64,000 nucleotides of DNA, taken from assembly GCA_964019155.1 (NCBI GenBank), contig OZ025243.1, forward strand, positions 84,455,083 to 84,519,082, in the 5' to 3' direction. This DNA is from Osedax fenrisi (taxonomy: Eukaryota > Annelida > Polychaeta > Sabellida > Siboglinidae). This document shows, piece by piece, positions 52,504 to 61,759 of the stretch (position 1 is the stretch's first letter; the number at the start of each line of letters is the position of its first letter). Below the pieces are notes generated by a model. That model saw nothing but the letters and a program-made list of their open reading frames with translations. It was not told the origin of the DNA and ran no database searches. The position numbers were made by a program, and so were the translations under genes.

Positions 52504-52945
52504 TGTTAATTTCAAATAAAACGTTTGAAAACGTTTGACAGTGTTTACAAACGCTTTGCGTTTCTATTGGTTGAAAATAATTACCATAATGCAATGCGTT
52601 GTTTACCATTCCGGTAACCCGGCCGGTAACAAGTACCAAGGTCCTTGCAAGTACTTGTCCTTGCAAGTAGGTCCTACTGCAAAATCCAACCTGTTGAATT
52701 TACTGGCACTGGATACCAGCACTTTGCTCGACGATGCTAGCACTTTAGGTGTATACACATGGAGAGCAAATGTACGAGCGCGCAGGCGCTCGTAAATAGA
52801 ACATTTCAAGTATTTACCGAGCCACTTTATGCTAACACAAAGTTAGCTAGCCTGCGCTCCCCATATGTACAGTAGGAGAGCCCTTTTTGGCAACTTTTTT
52901 AGTTCCCGTCATATAAAATTGCTCTCTCGCTCAGAATAACTCCTT
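52504..52945. other. GC-rich island of unknown function
   Basis: This is an abrupt compositional island in ~80% AT DNA. It contains a perfect 8-bp stem with a 4-base loop, ACGAGCGC-GCAG-GCGCTCGT (about 52773-52793), direct repeats of CCTTGCAAGTA near 52643 and 52659, tandem AAACGTTTGA near 52519, and CCGGTAACCCGGCCGGTAAC near 52612. On the plus strand ATATAAAATT (52911) precedes a TCAGAATA that could be an initiator, but the spacing is short. It could be the promoter of the minus-strand frame at 52345-52503, or an end of an unrecognised element. Several overlapping short ORFs in both strands are by-products of the base composition. Confidence 0.45.
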
Positions 52946-54470
52946 TTAATCATTACATATATAATAAAACAAAAATAATTGAAAAATGACAAAAATTCAG
53001 AAAACGAAACCATATTCAAAAAGAGATAGGAATTTACATTAAAAATGTATGACAACATTTAAATTAAAGATATATGAAAGAAAAAATTTATTACAAGTAA
53101 AAATTGCATATTATCATATGTAGTATATAAAAACCTCCTTAAAAAATATTTTAAAATATTTTTTTTAAATAATTAAATCGATCTACGGAAATTTTAATTT
53201 AATTTTTAAATTTTTTCTAAATTGAAAAAAAAAATTATCAATGGAATAATAAAAAAAAAATATATATATTATATATGTCTATCATCATTATATTAATATA
53301 AAATTATAAGTATTGTTATAAAAATAGCATATTTTATTCAAAAAATGACTTTTATTGAGCATTTTAACAAAAAATTAATTTTGGGGTAAAATAGTCGTAA
53401 CAAATTTTTATCAGAAAATTAAATTTTTGTTTTTTTTATTATACCTCTTAAATATCAATTATAGGCTCACAACAAAGTTTGATCCTTAATTAAAATAATT
53501 TATCAAAAAAATAGTCGAATAAATTACATTAATTAAAAAATAAAAATAAATTAATTAATTTTTAATTTTTAAATAATTTTTTACTTTATTAATATTATAA
53601 TATATTTATACACGTACTTGCCAATTATTTTATTTTTATGACAACGCGTATTATTCAAAAAAATAATTAATTTTTTAAAATTAATATATATATTTATACT
53701 TTACATAAATTTGAGTGATCAGATTGTATTGAATTGTGGATATAAGTTAGATATAAATGTCCTTTATACAAATATAATTAAAAAAATTAAAAAATATGTA
53801 AACTTATTTTGTATTTCATATTTCAAATAAAAATCCAAAAAAATTTAAAAATGATGTTAATTTTTTTTCTAACATACATTTTTAATTTTTTAATAATTAA
53901 TTTGAATTGTATTATTATTATCTATAAATTAAATATTTTAATTTTTTAAATTAAATTGTAATAATTTATTTATATTAAATTATACGATTTTTAGATATTT
54001 TTTTTGACTAAAATTATTTTATAAAATTTGGGCATCTAGATTGTTATGAAAAATAGTTTGTACTGTTAATACTACTTGTTAAATATGTTTCTAGGATATA
54101 TCCATAGTTGGCTTAAAAAAAATCATCCAATTTTATAAAAAATTGAATAAAACTTATTTCTATATCTCCCCCATGTTAACTTTTGTATGTATTCAATGTT
54201 AAAATAAAAAGGTCTCGTGACATAACAATATTTAAGATATAGGTCTAACATTTTAAACACCTATTCATCATAGCATACATAATTGTCACAGATGTGACGG
54301 TTTTTAAAATTGCGAAAAAATGTTTAGTACGATCCGGTCTAGTGTACATTGTACATACTGTATACTATAGTATAACTGGGTATAACATAACTATAGTTAA
54401 TATAAAATATTACCTACATAAATATAGATATGCATACTTAAATGTGAATTAATGAAAAACGTTTTACACT
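52946..54470. other. AT-rich spacer without recognised features
   Basis: The spacer has runs of A and T, with TTAATTTTTTAAATT-type low complexity dominating 53100-54000. A slightly less AT-rich part at 54290-54390 (GTGACGG, ACGATCCGGTCTAG) shows no open frame. I see no gene here. Confidence 0.6.
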
Positions 54471-54473
54471 CAC

Positions 54474-54640
54474 CAATATTAAATGCGAATAACAATGGTT
54501 ATATTTCAAAATAGGACAATAACTCAACGAAGTGTGTCAAGTGTTGATTGGATAATAATTATACCGATTACTATTTATGTCACCAAATATATCATGGACA
54601 TGTCCAATATATAGGGTACAAAAGTATTTATAAAAAAACT
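54474..54640 (-). pseudogene. Possible exon or exon relic, minus strand
   Basis: On the minus strand one frame reads TLYIGHVHDIFGDINSNRYN, then YYPINT, a TGA, and then HTSLSYCPILKYNHCYSHL. It is followed by a strong donor-like ATTG|GTGAGTG at 54474/54473. The composition is coding-like and richer than the surroundings. No family is recognised, the acceptor side is unclear, and the TGA near 54545 means it is dead if it was an exon. Confidence 0.15.
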
Positions 54641-54644
54641 TAAA

Positions 54645-54692
54645 TTTGATAAAAAACCTATATATATATTTATAGGTTATAGGTTTTTAAAG

Positions 54693-54734
<42 letters not shown>

Positions 54735-55033
54735 TAAAGTTTGTATTAACGCTATATTATAATATTTATGTTAATATATAATTTATAAATTCAAAAGTAG
54801 CCAGTATTGTATTTAGGTTTCATAATTAACAAATATATAGGCATAGTGGAAAGACTACTATTACCTGATTGTTTGTAATAACTTATTATATATTCAATAT
54901 ATTTATTTTAAATTGGGTAGGCTAATAGTATGGCAATGAACAATGTGGTTTTTTTAAATTTGTATATAACTATATTGACAATAATAAACAGGGGGTCGGT
55001 AATTGTATAAATGTGACCTATACCGACAAAATA

Positions 55034-55082
<49 letters not shown>

Positions 55083-55378
55083 AATACTCAGAGTTGGCTT
55101 AAAAGCCTAGATAAATGAAAAAGCAAAAGCTTGTCTGGTCATTCACCTATTTACGAAATTACGAGAAGTAGGTTTAGTAGTAGAAGTAATACCTATATTA
55201 GTAAACGATAATATATAAATAAAATATATATATAAAAATATATAAAAATATAATATTTTATTAAAAATGTATTACATAAAGTGTATATAATATAAAATAT
55301 TACAAACAATCAATCTATAATACTATTAAATTAAATATAAATTAAATAAACATAATTTTTTTTTAAATAAACACAAAT
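54645..55378. other. AT-rich spacer with long (TA)n tracts
   Basis: TA runs lie at about 54701-54728 and 55035-55068, the latter followed by (ATA)n. Near 55086 there is CAGAGTTGGCTTAAAAGCC, which shares the CAGAGTTGG end of the local MITE but nothing beyond it. No gene was seen. Confidence 0.55.
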
Positions 55379-55627
55379 TTAAAACAATACTAGATATAAG
55401 GCTGCTATTAAGCACAACAAAGGATAATACCATTGCCACCGAGTATACTCAGGATGCGTAGAACATCAACTTTCAGGTAAGGGTGCTCCAAATCCTATAT
55501 CATTAGGGAATACACCATTGCCAGAGGTGTAAACGCTGATATCCTTATTCCCCGATGCATACTATACATCCCTAATACACCCAATGACTCAAGCATATCC
55601 AATCATGTACCCAAACACACCCATATA
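55379..55627 (-). pseudogene. Pseudogene piece, LamG-like membrane-protein C terminus
   Basis: A single minus-strand frame runs from 55627 to TAA 55379-55381 with three internal stops (TGA at 55289, TAG at 55262, TGA at 55166). It reads GVFGYMIGYA, stop, VIGCIRDV, stop, YASGNKDISVYTSGNGVFP, NDIGFGAPLPES, stop, CSTHPEYTRWQWYYP, then a hydrophobic segment, LLCLIAALYLVLF. The GCIRDV pattern is typical of the end of laminin-G domains (neurexin, Caspr and Fat type). A final hydrophobic stretch would be a transmembrane segment or GPI signal. Two stops (CGA to TGA, CAG to TAG) are easily explained by single C-to-T changes. An intact parent gene is expected elsewhere. The family call rests on a short motif. 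Confidence 0.4.
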
Positions 55628-56460
55628 TACTAATATAAACTAATATATGATAAAACAAAAAAACAAAAAGTATACATTATAATGATAAATATAAAAATTA
55701 TATAAATTAAATTAGAAATTAAAAAAAATAAAATAATTAATAGTACACTACAATAATTTTAAAATAATATTAAATAATATTTCTCGTAATCTCTCTCATC
55801 ATGTATAAAACATAAATATAAATTGTAAAATACTAGATAACTTATAATAACAAATAATAAGTAACATAATGCATAACTGTATTATATCATACATATATAT
55901 ATAATATTATATAAATTAATATATAATATACATGGAATAAAAATAAACATAGATATATAGAAAACATATAATATATAGAATAAATCAAGAAAAATATTAC
56001 CATAATAAAAAAATAATAAAAGAAACATTTTTTTTAAATCAAAAAAAAAAAAATAGATTATATATTTTTCAGTAGAAATATTATAATGCATGCCACCTAA
56101 AAAGGCGAATATTATTTAATTATAAAAAATGTAATTAAAAGAAATATTAAAATGTTATAAATAAAATTATATCTTTAGTTATAGTTGTATAAAAGTAAAA
56201 GTTCATAATATGTAATGTAAAAATGTATGTGTAATTATATAAAATATATATCATTAGTCAATTAGATGAAAATGATAATAAAGTAGAATACAAGTAAGTG
56301 TATATACAAAATATAATATAATAATTTTTTAATTTGTAAAATTTAACATTAGTCAATAAAATAAAATTGTTAATAAAAGTATATCATTAGTCTTAAAGTA
56401 CACTGTAAAAAATAAACCCTATCCTAAGCTACCAAAAACCCATACCAAACGTTTCAATTT
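55628..56460. other. AT-rich spacer
   Basis: The region is low-complexity A/T, including an A-run near 56040. A minus-strand 69-codon frame at 55882-56091 is built of Ile, Tyr and Phe codons and is composition noise. Near 56436 the motif AAAAACCCATACCAAACG is an inverted, diverged match to the minisatellite that follows. Confidence 0.5.
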
Positions 56461-56462
56461 AG

Positions 56463-57063
56463 TTATGGGTTTGAAGCCATTACTAGAAATTTAACAGCTA
56501 GTTATGGGTTTTCTACTTTTCTTATAGTTATGGCTTTTGGTAAAATTGATAGTTATGGGTTTTATCCATTTATGTGGTTATGGGTTTTATCCATTTATGT
56601 GGTTATGGGTTTTATTCATTTATGTAGTTATGGGTTTGATCCATTTATTTAGTTATGGGTTTTATACATTTATGTGGTTATGGGTTTGATCCATTTATGT
56701 GGATATGGGTTTGATCCATTTATGTGGTTATGGGTTTTATCCATTTATGTGGTTATGGGTTTTATTCATTTATGTAGTTATGGGTTTGATCCATTTATTT
56801 AGTTATGGGTTTTATACATTTATGTGGTTATGGGTTTGATCCATTTATGTGGTTATGGGTTTGATCCATTTATGTGGTTATGGGTTTTATCCATTTATGT
56901 GGTTATGGGTTTGCTCAATTTATGTGGTTATGGGTTATATCCATTTATGTGGTTATGGGTTTTATTCATTTATGGAGTTATGGGTTTTATACATTTATGT
57001 GGTCATGGGGTTTATCCATTTAAGTGGTTATGGGTTTGATATATTTATGTGGTTATGGGTTTA
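56463..57063 (+). repeat. 25-bp minisatellite with 150-bp higher-order period
   Basis: About 20 regular copies of the unit GGTTATGGGTTTTATCCATTTATGT run from 56551. Three decayed units precede them near 56463, 56500 and 56525. The GGG core repeats every 25 bases (56557, 56582, 56607 and so on). Variant units (TTTATTCATTTATGTAG, TTTGATCCATTTATTTAG, TTTATACATTTATGTGG) recur in the same order 150 bases apart (56621 and 56771), so six units were amplified as a block. Open frames across it (Met-Trp-Leu-Cys-Gly-Tyr type) arise because 25 is not a multiple of three. They are not genes. Confidence 0.92.
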
Positions 57064-57071
57064 GCTGAATT

Positions 57072-57246
57072 GATTAGGCCACGAATCTGATTCCGGATAT
57101 AAGAAAAACAATAGTATTATAACAAGAAAACTAACTACAATTAATATAGTATATTTTAACATGATTGATTAGGCCACAAATCTGATTCCGGATATAAGAA
57201 AAACAATAGTATTATAACAAGAAAACTAACTACAATTAATATAGTC
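57072..57246 (+). repeat. 95-bp tandem repeat, first pair
   Basis: The unit starts GATTAGGCCACGAATCTGATT (57072) and repeats at 57167 as GATTAGGCCACAAATCTG. The shared part runs to ACTACAATTAATATAGT. The first unit has CACGAATC, and the other three copies have CACAAATC. Confidence 0.85.
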
Positions 57247-57556
57247 TCTTTTTACATAATGAAAATAGAAATATTAGAATAAGAACTAATAATACAGTTA
57301 TAAATTATAATAGATTCTTTATAGTATATAATGGAAATAGAAATATTATATATGTTAGCTTTCTAGTTTCAAAAGTTACAAAGAATAAATAGAATAAATA
57401 AAACATGTAGAATAATATTTATAATTTATTATATAATCCTCTTACATATCTTGGAATCTTTCCAAGATGCAATTTAAATATATAATTATTAATAAAAATA
57501 CTAAAATTGTTTATATTATTTTCAAATTCAATACAGAATAAATAATGATAAGAATA

Positions 57557-57670
57557 CTATGCCGTGAAGGACTTTGAGAATGATCTAGAATTAAAAATAA
57601 CAATATTTTCTATGTAGACCTTGTATTCTCCATTCAAATTAACAATAACTGGATGTGGAGTCTTTATTTC
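57557..57670 (-). CDS. Possible terminal exon, copy 1
   Basis: Minus strand: acceptor-like TTTATTTTAG|GAAATAAAG at 57671/57670, then 37 codons to TAG 57557-57559. It reads EIKTPHPVIVNLNGEYKVYI, then ENIVIFNSRSFSKSFTA. The composition is protein-like and distinct from the flanks. No family is recognised and the upstream exons were not found. It lies in the left copy of the 702-bp duplication, so at most one of the two copies would serve a given transcript. Confidence 0.25.
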   Translation of the reverse strand, partial: EIKTPHPVIVNLNGEYKVYIENIVIFNSRSFSKSFTA

Positions 57671-58258
57671 CTAAAATAAATTTATAATGTAAAATGAGAA
57701 ATTACAGCATAATATTTTATATATAATATATTAATATATAACTACAATTAATATAGTATATTTTAACATGATTGATTAGGCCACAAATCTGATTCCGGAT
57801 ATAAGAAAAACAATAGTATTATAACAAGAAAACTAACTACAATTAATATAGTATATTTTAACATGATTGATTAGGCCACAAATCTGATTCCGGATATAAG
57901 AAAAACAATAGTATTATAACAAGAAAACTAACTACAATTAATATAGTCTCTTTTTACATAATGAAAATAGAAATATTAGAATAAGAACTAATAATACAGT
58001 TATAAATTATAATAGATTCTTTATAGTATATAATGGAAATAGAAATATTATATATGTTAGCTTTCTAGTTTCAAAAGTTACAAAGAATAAATAGAATAAA
58101 TAAAACATGTAGAATAATATTTATAATTTATTATATAATCCTCTTACATATCTTGGAATCTTTCCAAGATGCAATTTAAATATATAATTATTAATAAAAA
58201 TACTAAAATTGTTTATATTATTTTCAAATTCAATACAGAATAAATAATGATAAGAATA

Positions 58259-58372
58259 CTATGCCGTGAAGGACTTTGAGAATGATCTAGAATTAAAAAT
58301 AACAATATTTTCTATGTAGACCTTGTATTCTCCATTCAAATTAACAATAACTGGATGTGGAGTCTTTATTTC
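58259..58372 (-). CDS. Possible terminal exon, copy 2
   Basis: This is an identical second copy of 57557-57670, with the same acceptor and stop. For a minus-strand gene arriving from the right, this copy would be met first. The other would then be a duplicate left in the 3' flank. Confidence 0.25.
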   Translation of the reverse strand, partial: EIKTPHPVIVNLNGEYKVYIENIVIFNSRSFSKSFTA

Positions 58373-58440
58373 CTAAAATAAATTTATAATGTAAAATGAG
58401 AAATTACAGCATAATATTTTATATATAATATATTAATATC

Positions 58441-58671
58441 TATAATATAATATAATTATGTCAACAATTATTCAGAATAATATAGGGCAGTTCTGGTGTG
58501 ATATAGTTATATGCCGATATTGGGCATTAAATATAGACCAATGTTCTAAAAAAGTTAGAAATATGGTATATTATTGTTTACTGTAATCTCTATTAGAACA
58601 ATTATTACATGTTATTTTATATATAAAAGTAAATATAAGTATATTTTATATATATATATAAAATATGTTTC
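58441..58671. other. AT-rich spacer
   Basis: Only a short less AT-rich stretch (GGGCAGTTCTGGTGTG near 58486) stands out. No open frame, RNA or repeat was recognised. Confidence 0.5.
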
Positions 58672-58905
58672 GCGTTAGTCACATTTAAAAAAAACCGTGT
58701 TAAGATGTAGCTGGTAGATTATTTCATCAAGCGATTTCTTTACATAGCATACATTGGCATCTTTAGAGCTTTGTTCGGGTCAAGGCATATTCGGATTACA
58801 CTGATCAATTTTCAGCTGGATACTAGGCAGGATACCAAGGCAGGCGTGTATGTACCATTGCTGTATTAGTTGGTATCATTTGAAAATCTTATAATTATCA
58901 TAGAT
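58672..58905 (+). repeat. Dispersed 230-bp repeat, copy 1
   Basis: It shares with 59019-59305 and 60266-60560 the blocks TTATTTCATCAAGCG, TTGTTCGGGTCAAGGC, ACTAGGCAGGATACC, CGTGTATGTACCATTGCTGT and TTGGTATCATTTGAAAATC. It lacks the left ~70 bases found in the other two copies. It is richer in G+C than its flanks. On the minus strand a frame reads KKSLDEIIYQLHLNTVF. GTTCGGGTC resembles a pol III B box with one mismatch, but no good A box was found. Confidence 0.75.
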
Positions 58906-58948
58906 TTTTTACAAATACAAGTACATTTTTCATATAATTGGTAATAAA

Positions 58949-58987
<39 letters not shown>

Positions 58988-59018
58988 GTTTAAATTATAT
59001 ACAATTATATCATTAGAA
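58906..59018. repeat. (TA)n tract between repeat copies 1 and 2
   Basis: TA dinucleotides run from about 58951 to 58983 in otherwise plain AT-rich DNA. Confidence 0.7.
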
Positions 59019-59305
59019 AAATCAGATCGTTATCGGGCTGTATTTGTTGATGTTATCTCAGCTTTAATTTAGATGAAATGACCAATACAATTAGCGTTTA
59101 AAAAAACCTTATTAAGATGTAGCTGGTAGGTTATTTCATCAAGCGATTTCTTTACATAGCGTAGCACGCTTTGTTCGGGTCAAGGCATATTCGGCTTACA
59201 CTGTTAAATTTTCTACTGGATACTAGGCTGGATACCAATTCAGACGTGTATGTACCATTGCTGTATAAGTTGGTGTCATTTGAAAATCTTATAATTATTA
59301 TAGGT
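59019..59305 (+). repeat. Dispersed 290-bp repeat, copy 2
   Basis: It is the fullest match to copy 3, starting near AGATCGTTATCGGGCTG and including GGCTGTATTTGTTGATGT. Relative to copy 1 it has a deletion between TTTACATAGC and GCTTTGTTCGGG. On the minus strand it reads SLDEITYQLHLNKVFL and HQQIQPDNDLIFL. No mobile-element ends or target duplications are visible. Confidence 0.75.
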
Positions 59306-60265
59306 TAGATAAAAATACAAATAAATTCTTCATAAATAATCAAATATAAATACAAGATAAATTTAAAACAAAATATGAATATAGATAACCGGCACGCAAT
59401 TATCATATATATATATATATATAGATTTAGTATCATTTAATATTAACTTGTGAGTATTATGTAATCGGTCTATATCGAACAATTACAATTATGAGGTGAA
59501 ATTAAAAATGCTCATTTTGATACATGACACACTAATGTGTATTATAAACGTATACGGAAAATGTACATATAGTATATATTATAAGATATATATATATATA
59601 TATATCCATTTGTTGTTATTATAATATTAAAGTATTCAACGATACATGTAAAATATTTTAAATTTGAACTCTGTAGTCGTAATAAAAATAAACATATATA
59701 ACAACGGGTAATCATAGGCTATGATATTTACTTAGCTCTTACCATATATATTAATATATGTTTGTTAAAAATTGACCACATCACTAAATCTAGATATAGT
59801 ATAATTTGGTGCTGATCATTCAGATTATCACATAAATAAATGTATTACAATTTAAAAATAGTATATAAGAATAATGTCATGGTACTTAATCCACATAAGA
59901 TATATTATATTTATTAAATATCACTAATACAACAGCTTAGTTGTATATATTGGGAATAACATTATATATATATATATATATATATATATTATCAGATATA
60001 TGATATAATATAGTTTATAAATATGTATTTGTAGCATAACTTATGCACTATGTGAGGTATTCATTTATTATTAATATCGTAATTTATATTGGATAATATA
60101 TATATTAGTTCTATCGAATGATAAGCATTAATTTAACTAATTAATTATGATGTATAAAATGTATGTTTATATCTAAATTATGTATTATAATATTTTAAAT
60201 ATTTTATTCGCTAGATATCTAGTAAATTTTTAAAATAATGAGAAGCAGCCAATATATTGCGATAA
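59306..60265. other. AT-rich spacer between repeat copies 2 and 3
   Basis: It holds (TA)n runs near 59408, 59587 and 59963-59989. There is no open frame of protein-like composition. Confidence 0.55.
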
Positions 60266-60560
60266 CTATTAGATCGATATCAGGCTGTATTTGTTGATGT
60301 AATATTGACTTTAATCTAGGTCAATGGACCAATACCACGAGAGTAGTGTTTCAAAAAAAAAAACCTGCTTAAGAAGTATTGGTGTGTTATTTCATCCAAC
60401 GCTCTCGTTGCAGTGTAGCATCTTTATAACTTAGTTCGGGTCAAGGCGTATTCAGATTATACTGTTCAATTTTCTGCTGGATACATGGCAGGATAACCAG
60501 TCAGTCGTGTGTGCACCAGTGCTGTATTAGTTGGTATCATTTGAATATCTTATAATAATG
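60266..60560 (+). repeat. Dispersed 290-bp repeat, copy 3
   Basis: This is the most diverged copy, starting near AACTATTAGATCGATATC. The shared core keeps TTCGGGTCAAGGCGTATTC and TGTATTAGTTGGTATCATTTG. On the minus strand it reads ALDEITHQYFLSRFF and HQQIQPDIDLIVI. The stop codons in the 5' part of this minus-strand reading occur at the same places in copies 1 and 3, so the whole repeat is not a conserved gene. Confidence 0.75.
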
Positions 60561-61460
60561 AATACAACAACAATATTCCTATCAGGTAGCAATAGAGTAT
60601 ACTGGATATAAATATGCTTCAAAATTGTAATTTGGTATAAAATATTAATATTATATGTTTTAATAATAAATTCAATTAAATTATATGTTATCAAATCTTA
60701 TAATATATCTATTAAATGGAGATTTTTAATTAATTATTCATATTAATCAACTAATAGCAGTTTAATCGATTTAGAAATTTTTTCATATTTCATTTATCGG
60801 CATAATATAATAAATATAAATTAGTAAAAAACACCATAAATAACAGGTTCTTAAATTTATCTGACTAACCATTCTACTAATGTATATTTAGTATAAGAAA
60901 TATTATATAATATCTTATTAATTAAGAGCCTGGTTTATCTATGATTTATTGTAATGATACATATCACCTAAATATAAAATATAGTTTATAAAAAAATATT
61001 TATTTATACAAATAATTGGATAGTTTAAACACACTTAAGTGTGATATTGTAAGTAGTACTTTACCCATAGCTATAGAGTGGGTATGGGGTATATATACCT
61101 CTAATGTCTATGATTTTACCACAATCATCTCATTGACTGTGAGATACTTTATACCCATTTTCAACACTTCCAATAACATATCATGAATATTTCTTACTTA
61201 GATTTTTTTTAAATGTACATAATAATAGACATTATTAAATATTATAATAATAGTGTTTCTATTTACATATGAAATGTTATATATATATATATATATATAT
61301 AAATATATTCTCCACATCACTATCATCCATATAAGAAGATGTATTGCATACATGGCAATATTATATACATATTTTAAATAATAACTGCACTTTAATATTC
61401 AATATATTTATAGTTGTCCATGGGTGTTTGTGTTTACTATAATTAAATATGACTACTTTA
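60561..61460. other. AT-rich spacer with a perfect 14-bp palindrome
   Basis: CACACTTAAGTGTG at 61030-61043 is its own reverse complement. It contains CACTTAAGTG, which looks like two face-to-face NK-2-class homeodomain half-sites, though chance is just as likely. A (TA)n run lies at 61278-61301. No gene was seen. Confidence 0.45.
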
Positions 61461-61462
61461 TA

Positions 61463-61706
61463 TCAGAGGTTTTCTGAAGGATAAATCACAAAATATTGCT
61501 TCGTGAAATGCTTCGAAAAATTGTTGTGTTCTTGGAAACATTTTCTACGATTAAATTGAATTTTATAATTCTTATATTATATATTCTTGGTTATACGCTA
61601 TTACTTTTTGTCATTTTTGAAACTTGTATCCAGTTAATCCTGTACCATTATCACTATCCTCTATATATTCATATACTATTTCATCAAGTTCGCCTTCATT
61701 ACAATA
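61463..61706 (-). CDS. Possible two-exon gene piece, minus strand
   Basis: Two protein-like stretches lie in order on the minus strand. The first, 61706-61624, reads CNEGELDEIVYEYIEDSDN then GTGLTGYK. The second, 61544 to TGA 61463-61465, reads KCFQEHNNFSKHFTKQYFV then IYPSENL. A 79-base interval with GTTTCA at its start and AATCGTAG at its end would join them in frame, although the donor is weak. Upstream, ATG|GTAAGTAAG at about 61740 is a strong donor for a preceding exon I cannot define. No family is recognised. The opposite-strand 86-codon frame over this DNA starts at TTG and is hydrophobic low complexity, so I prefer the minus reading. Confidence 0.22.
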
Positions 61707-61759
61707 TCAAAGTTTACTTTAAATTATATAGCTTACTTACCATAAATTGTGATTAAAAA

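Larger units (their letters stand above)
57167..58440 (+). repeat. 702-bp tandem duplication
   Basis: The segment 57167-57740 recurs at 57869-58440 with no difference that I could see, and the 95-bp unit at 57774-57868 completes the 702-bp period. Both copies contain the perfect stem ATCTTGGAA-TCT-TTCCAAGAT (about 57449 and 58151) and a candidate terminal exon. Apparent identity in such AT-rich DNA indicates a recent event. Confidence 0.9.

Noticed and set aside
52484..52809. Three overlapping frames of 60-86 codons in the GC island on both strands
   Set aside because: Mutually exclusive frames in a short GC-rich stretch with few stops. None shows a family motif, and the adjacent minus-strand frame 52345-52503 has better composition.
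55086..55104. Another copy of the local hAT MITE at CAGAGTTGGCTT
   Set aside because: Similarity ends after the first nine bases, with no matching right end or 8-bp duplication.
56824..57064. Two overlapping 71-codon frames (MVMGLIHLCGYG...)
   Set aside because: They are readings of the 25-bp minisatellite in different frames.
58672..58905. tRNA gene or clear tRNA-derived SINE
   Set aside because: Only a B-box-like GTTCGGGTC is present. No acceptable A box, cloverleaf, poly(A) tail or target duplication could be seen.
61496..61756. 86-codon hydrophobic plus-strand frame
   Set aside because: It starts at TTG and is Leu/Ile/Tyr-rich because of base composition. The opposite strand reads as more protein-like in the same place.
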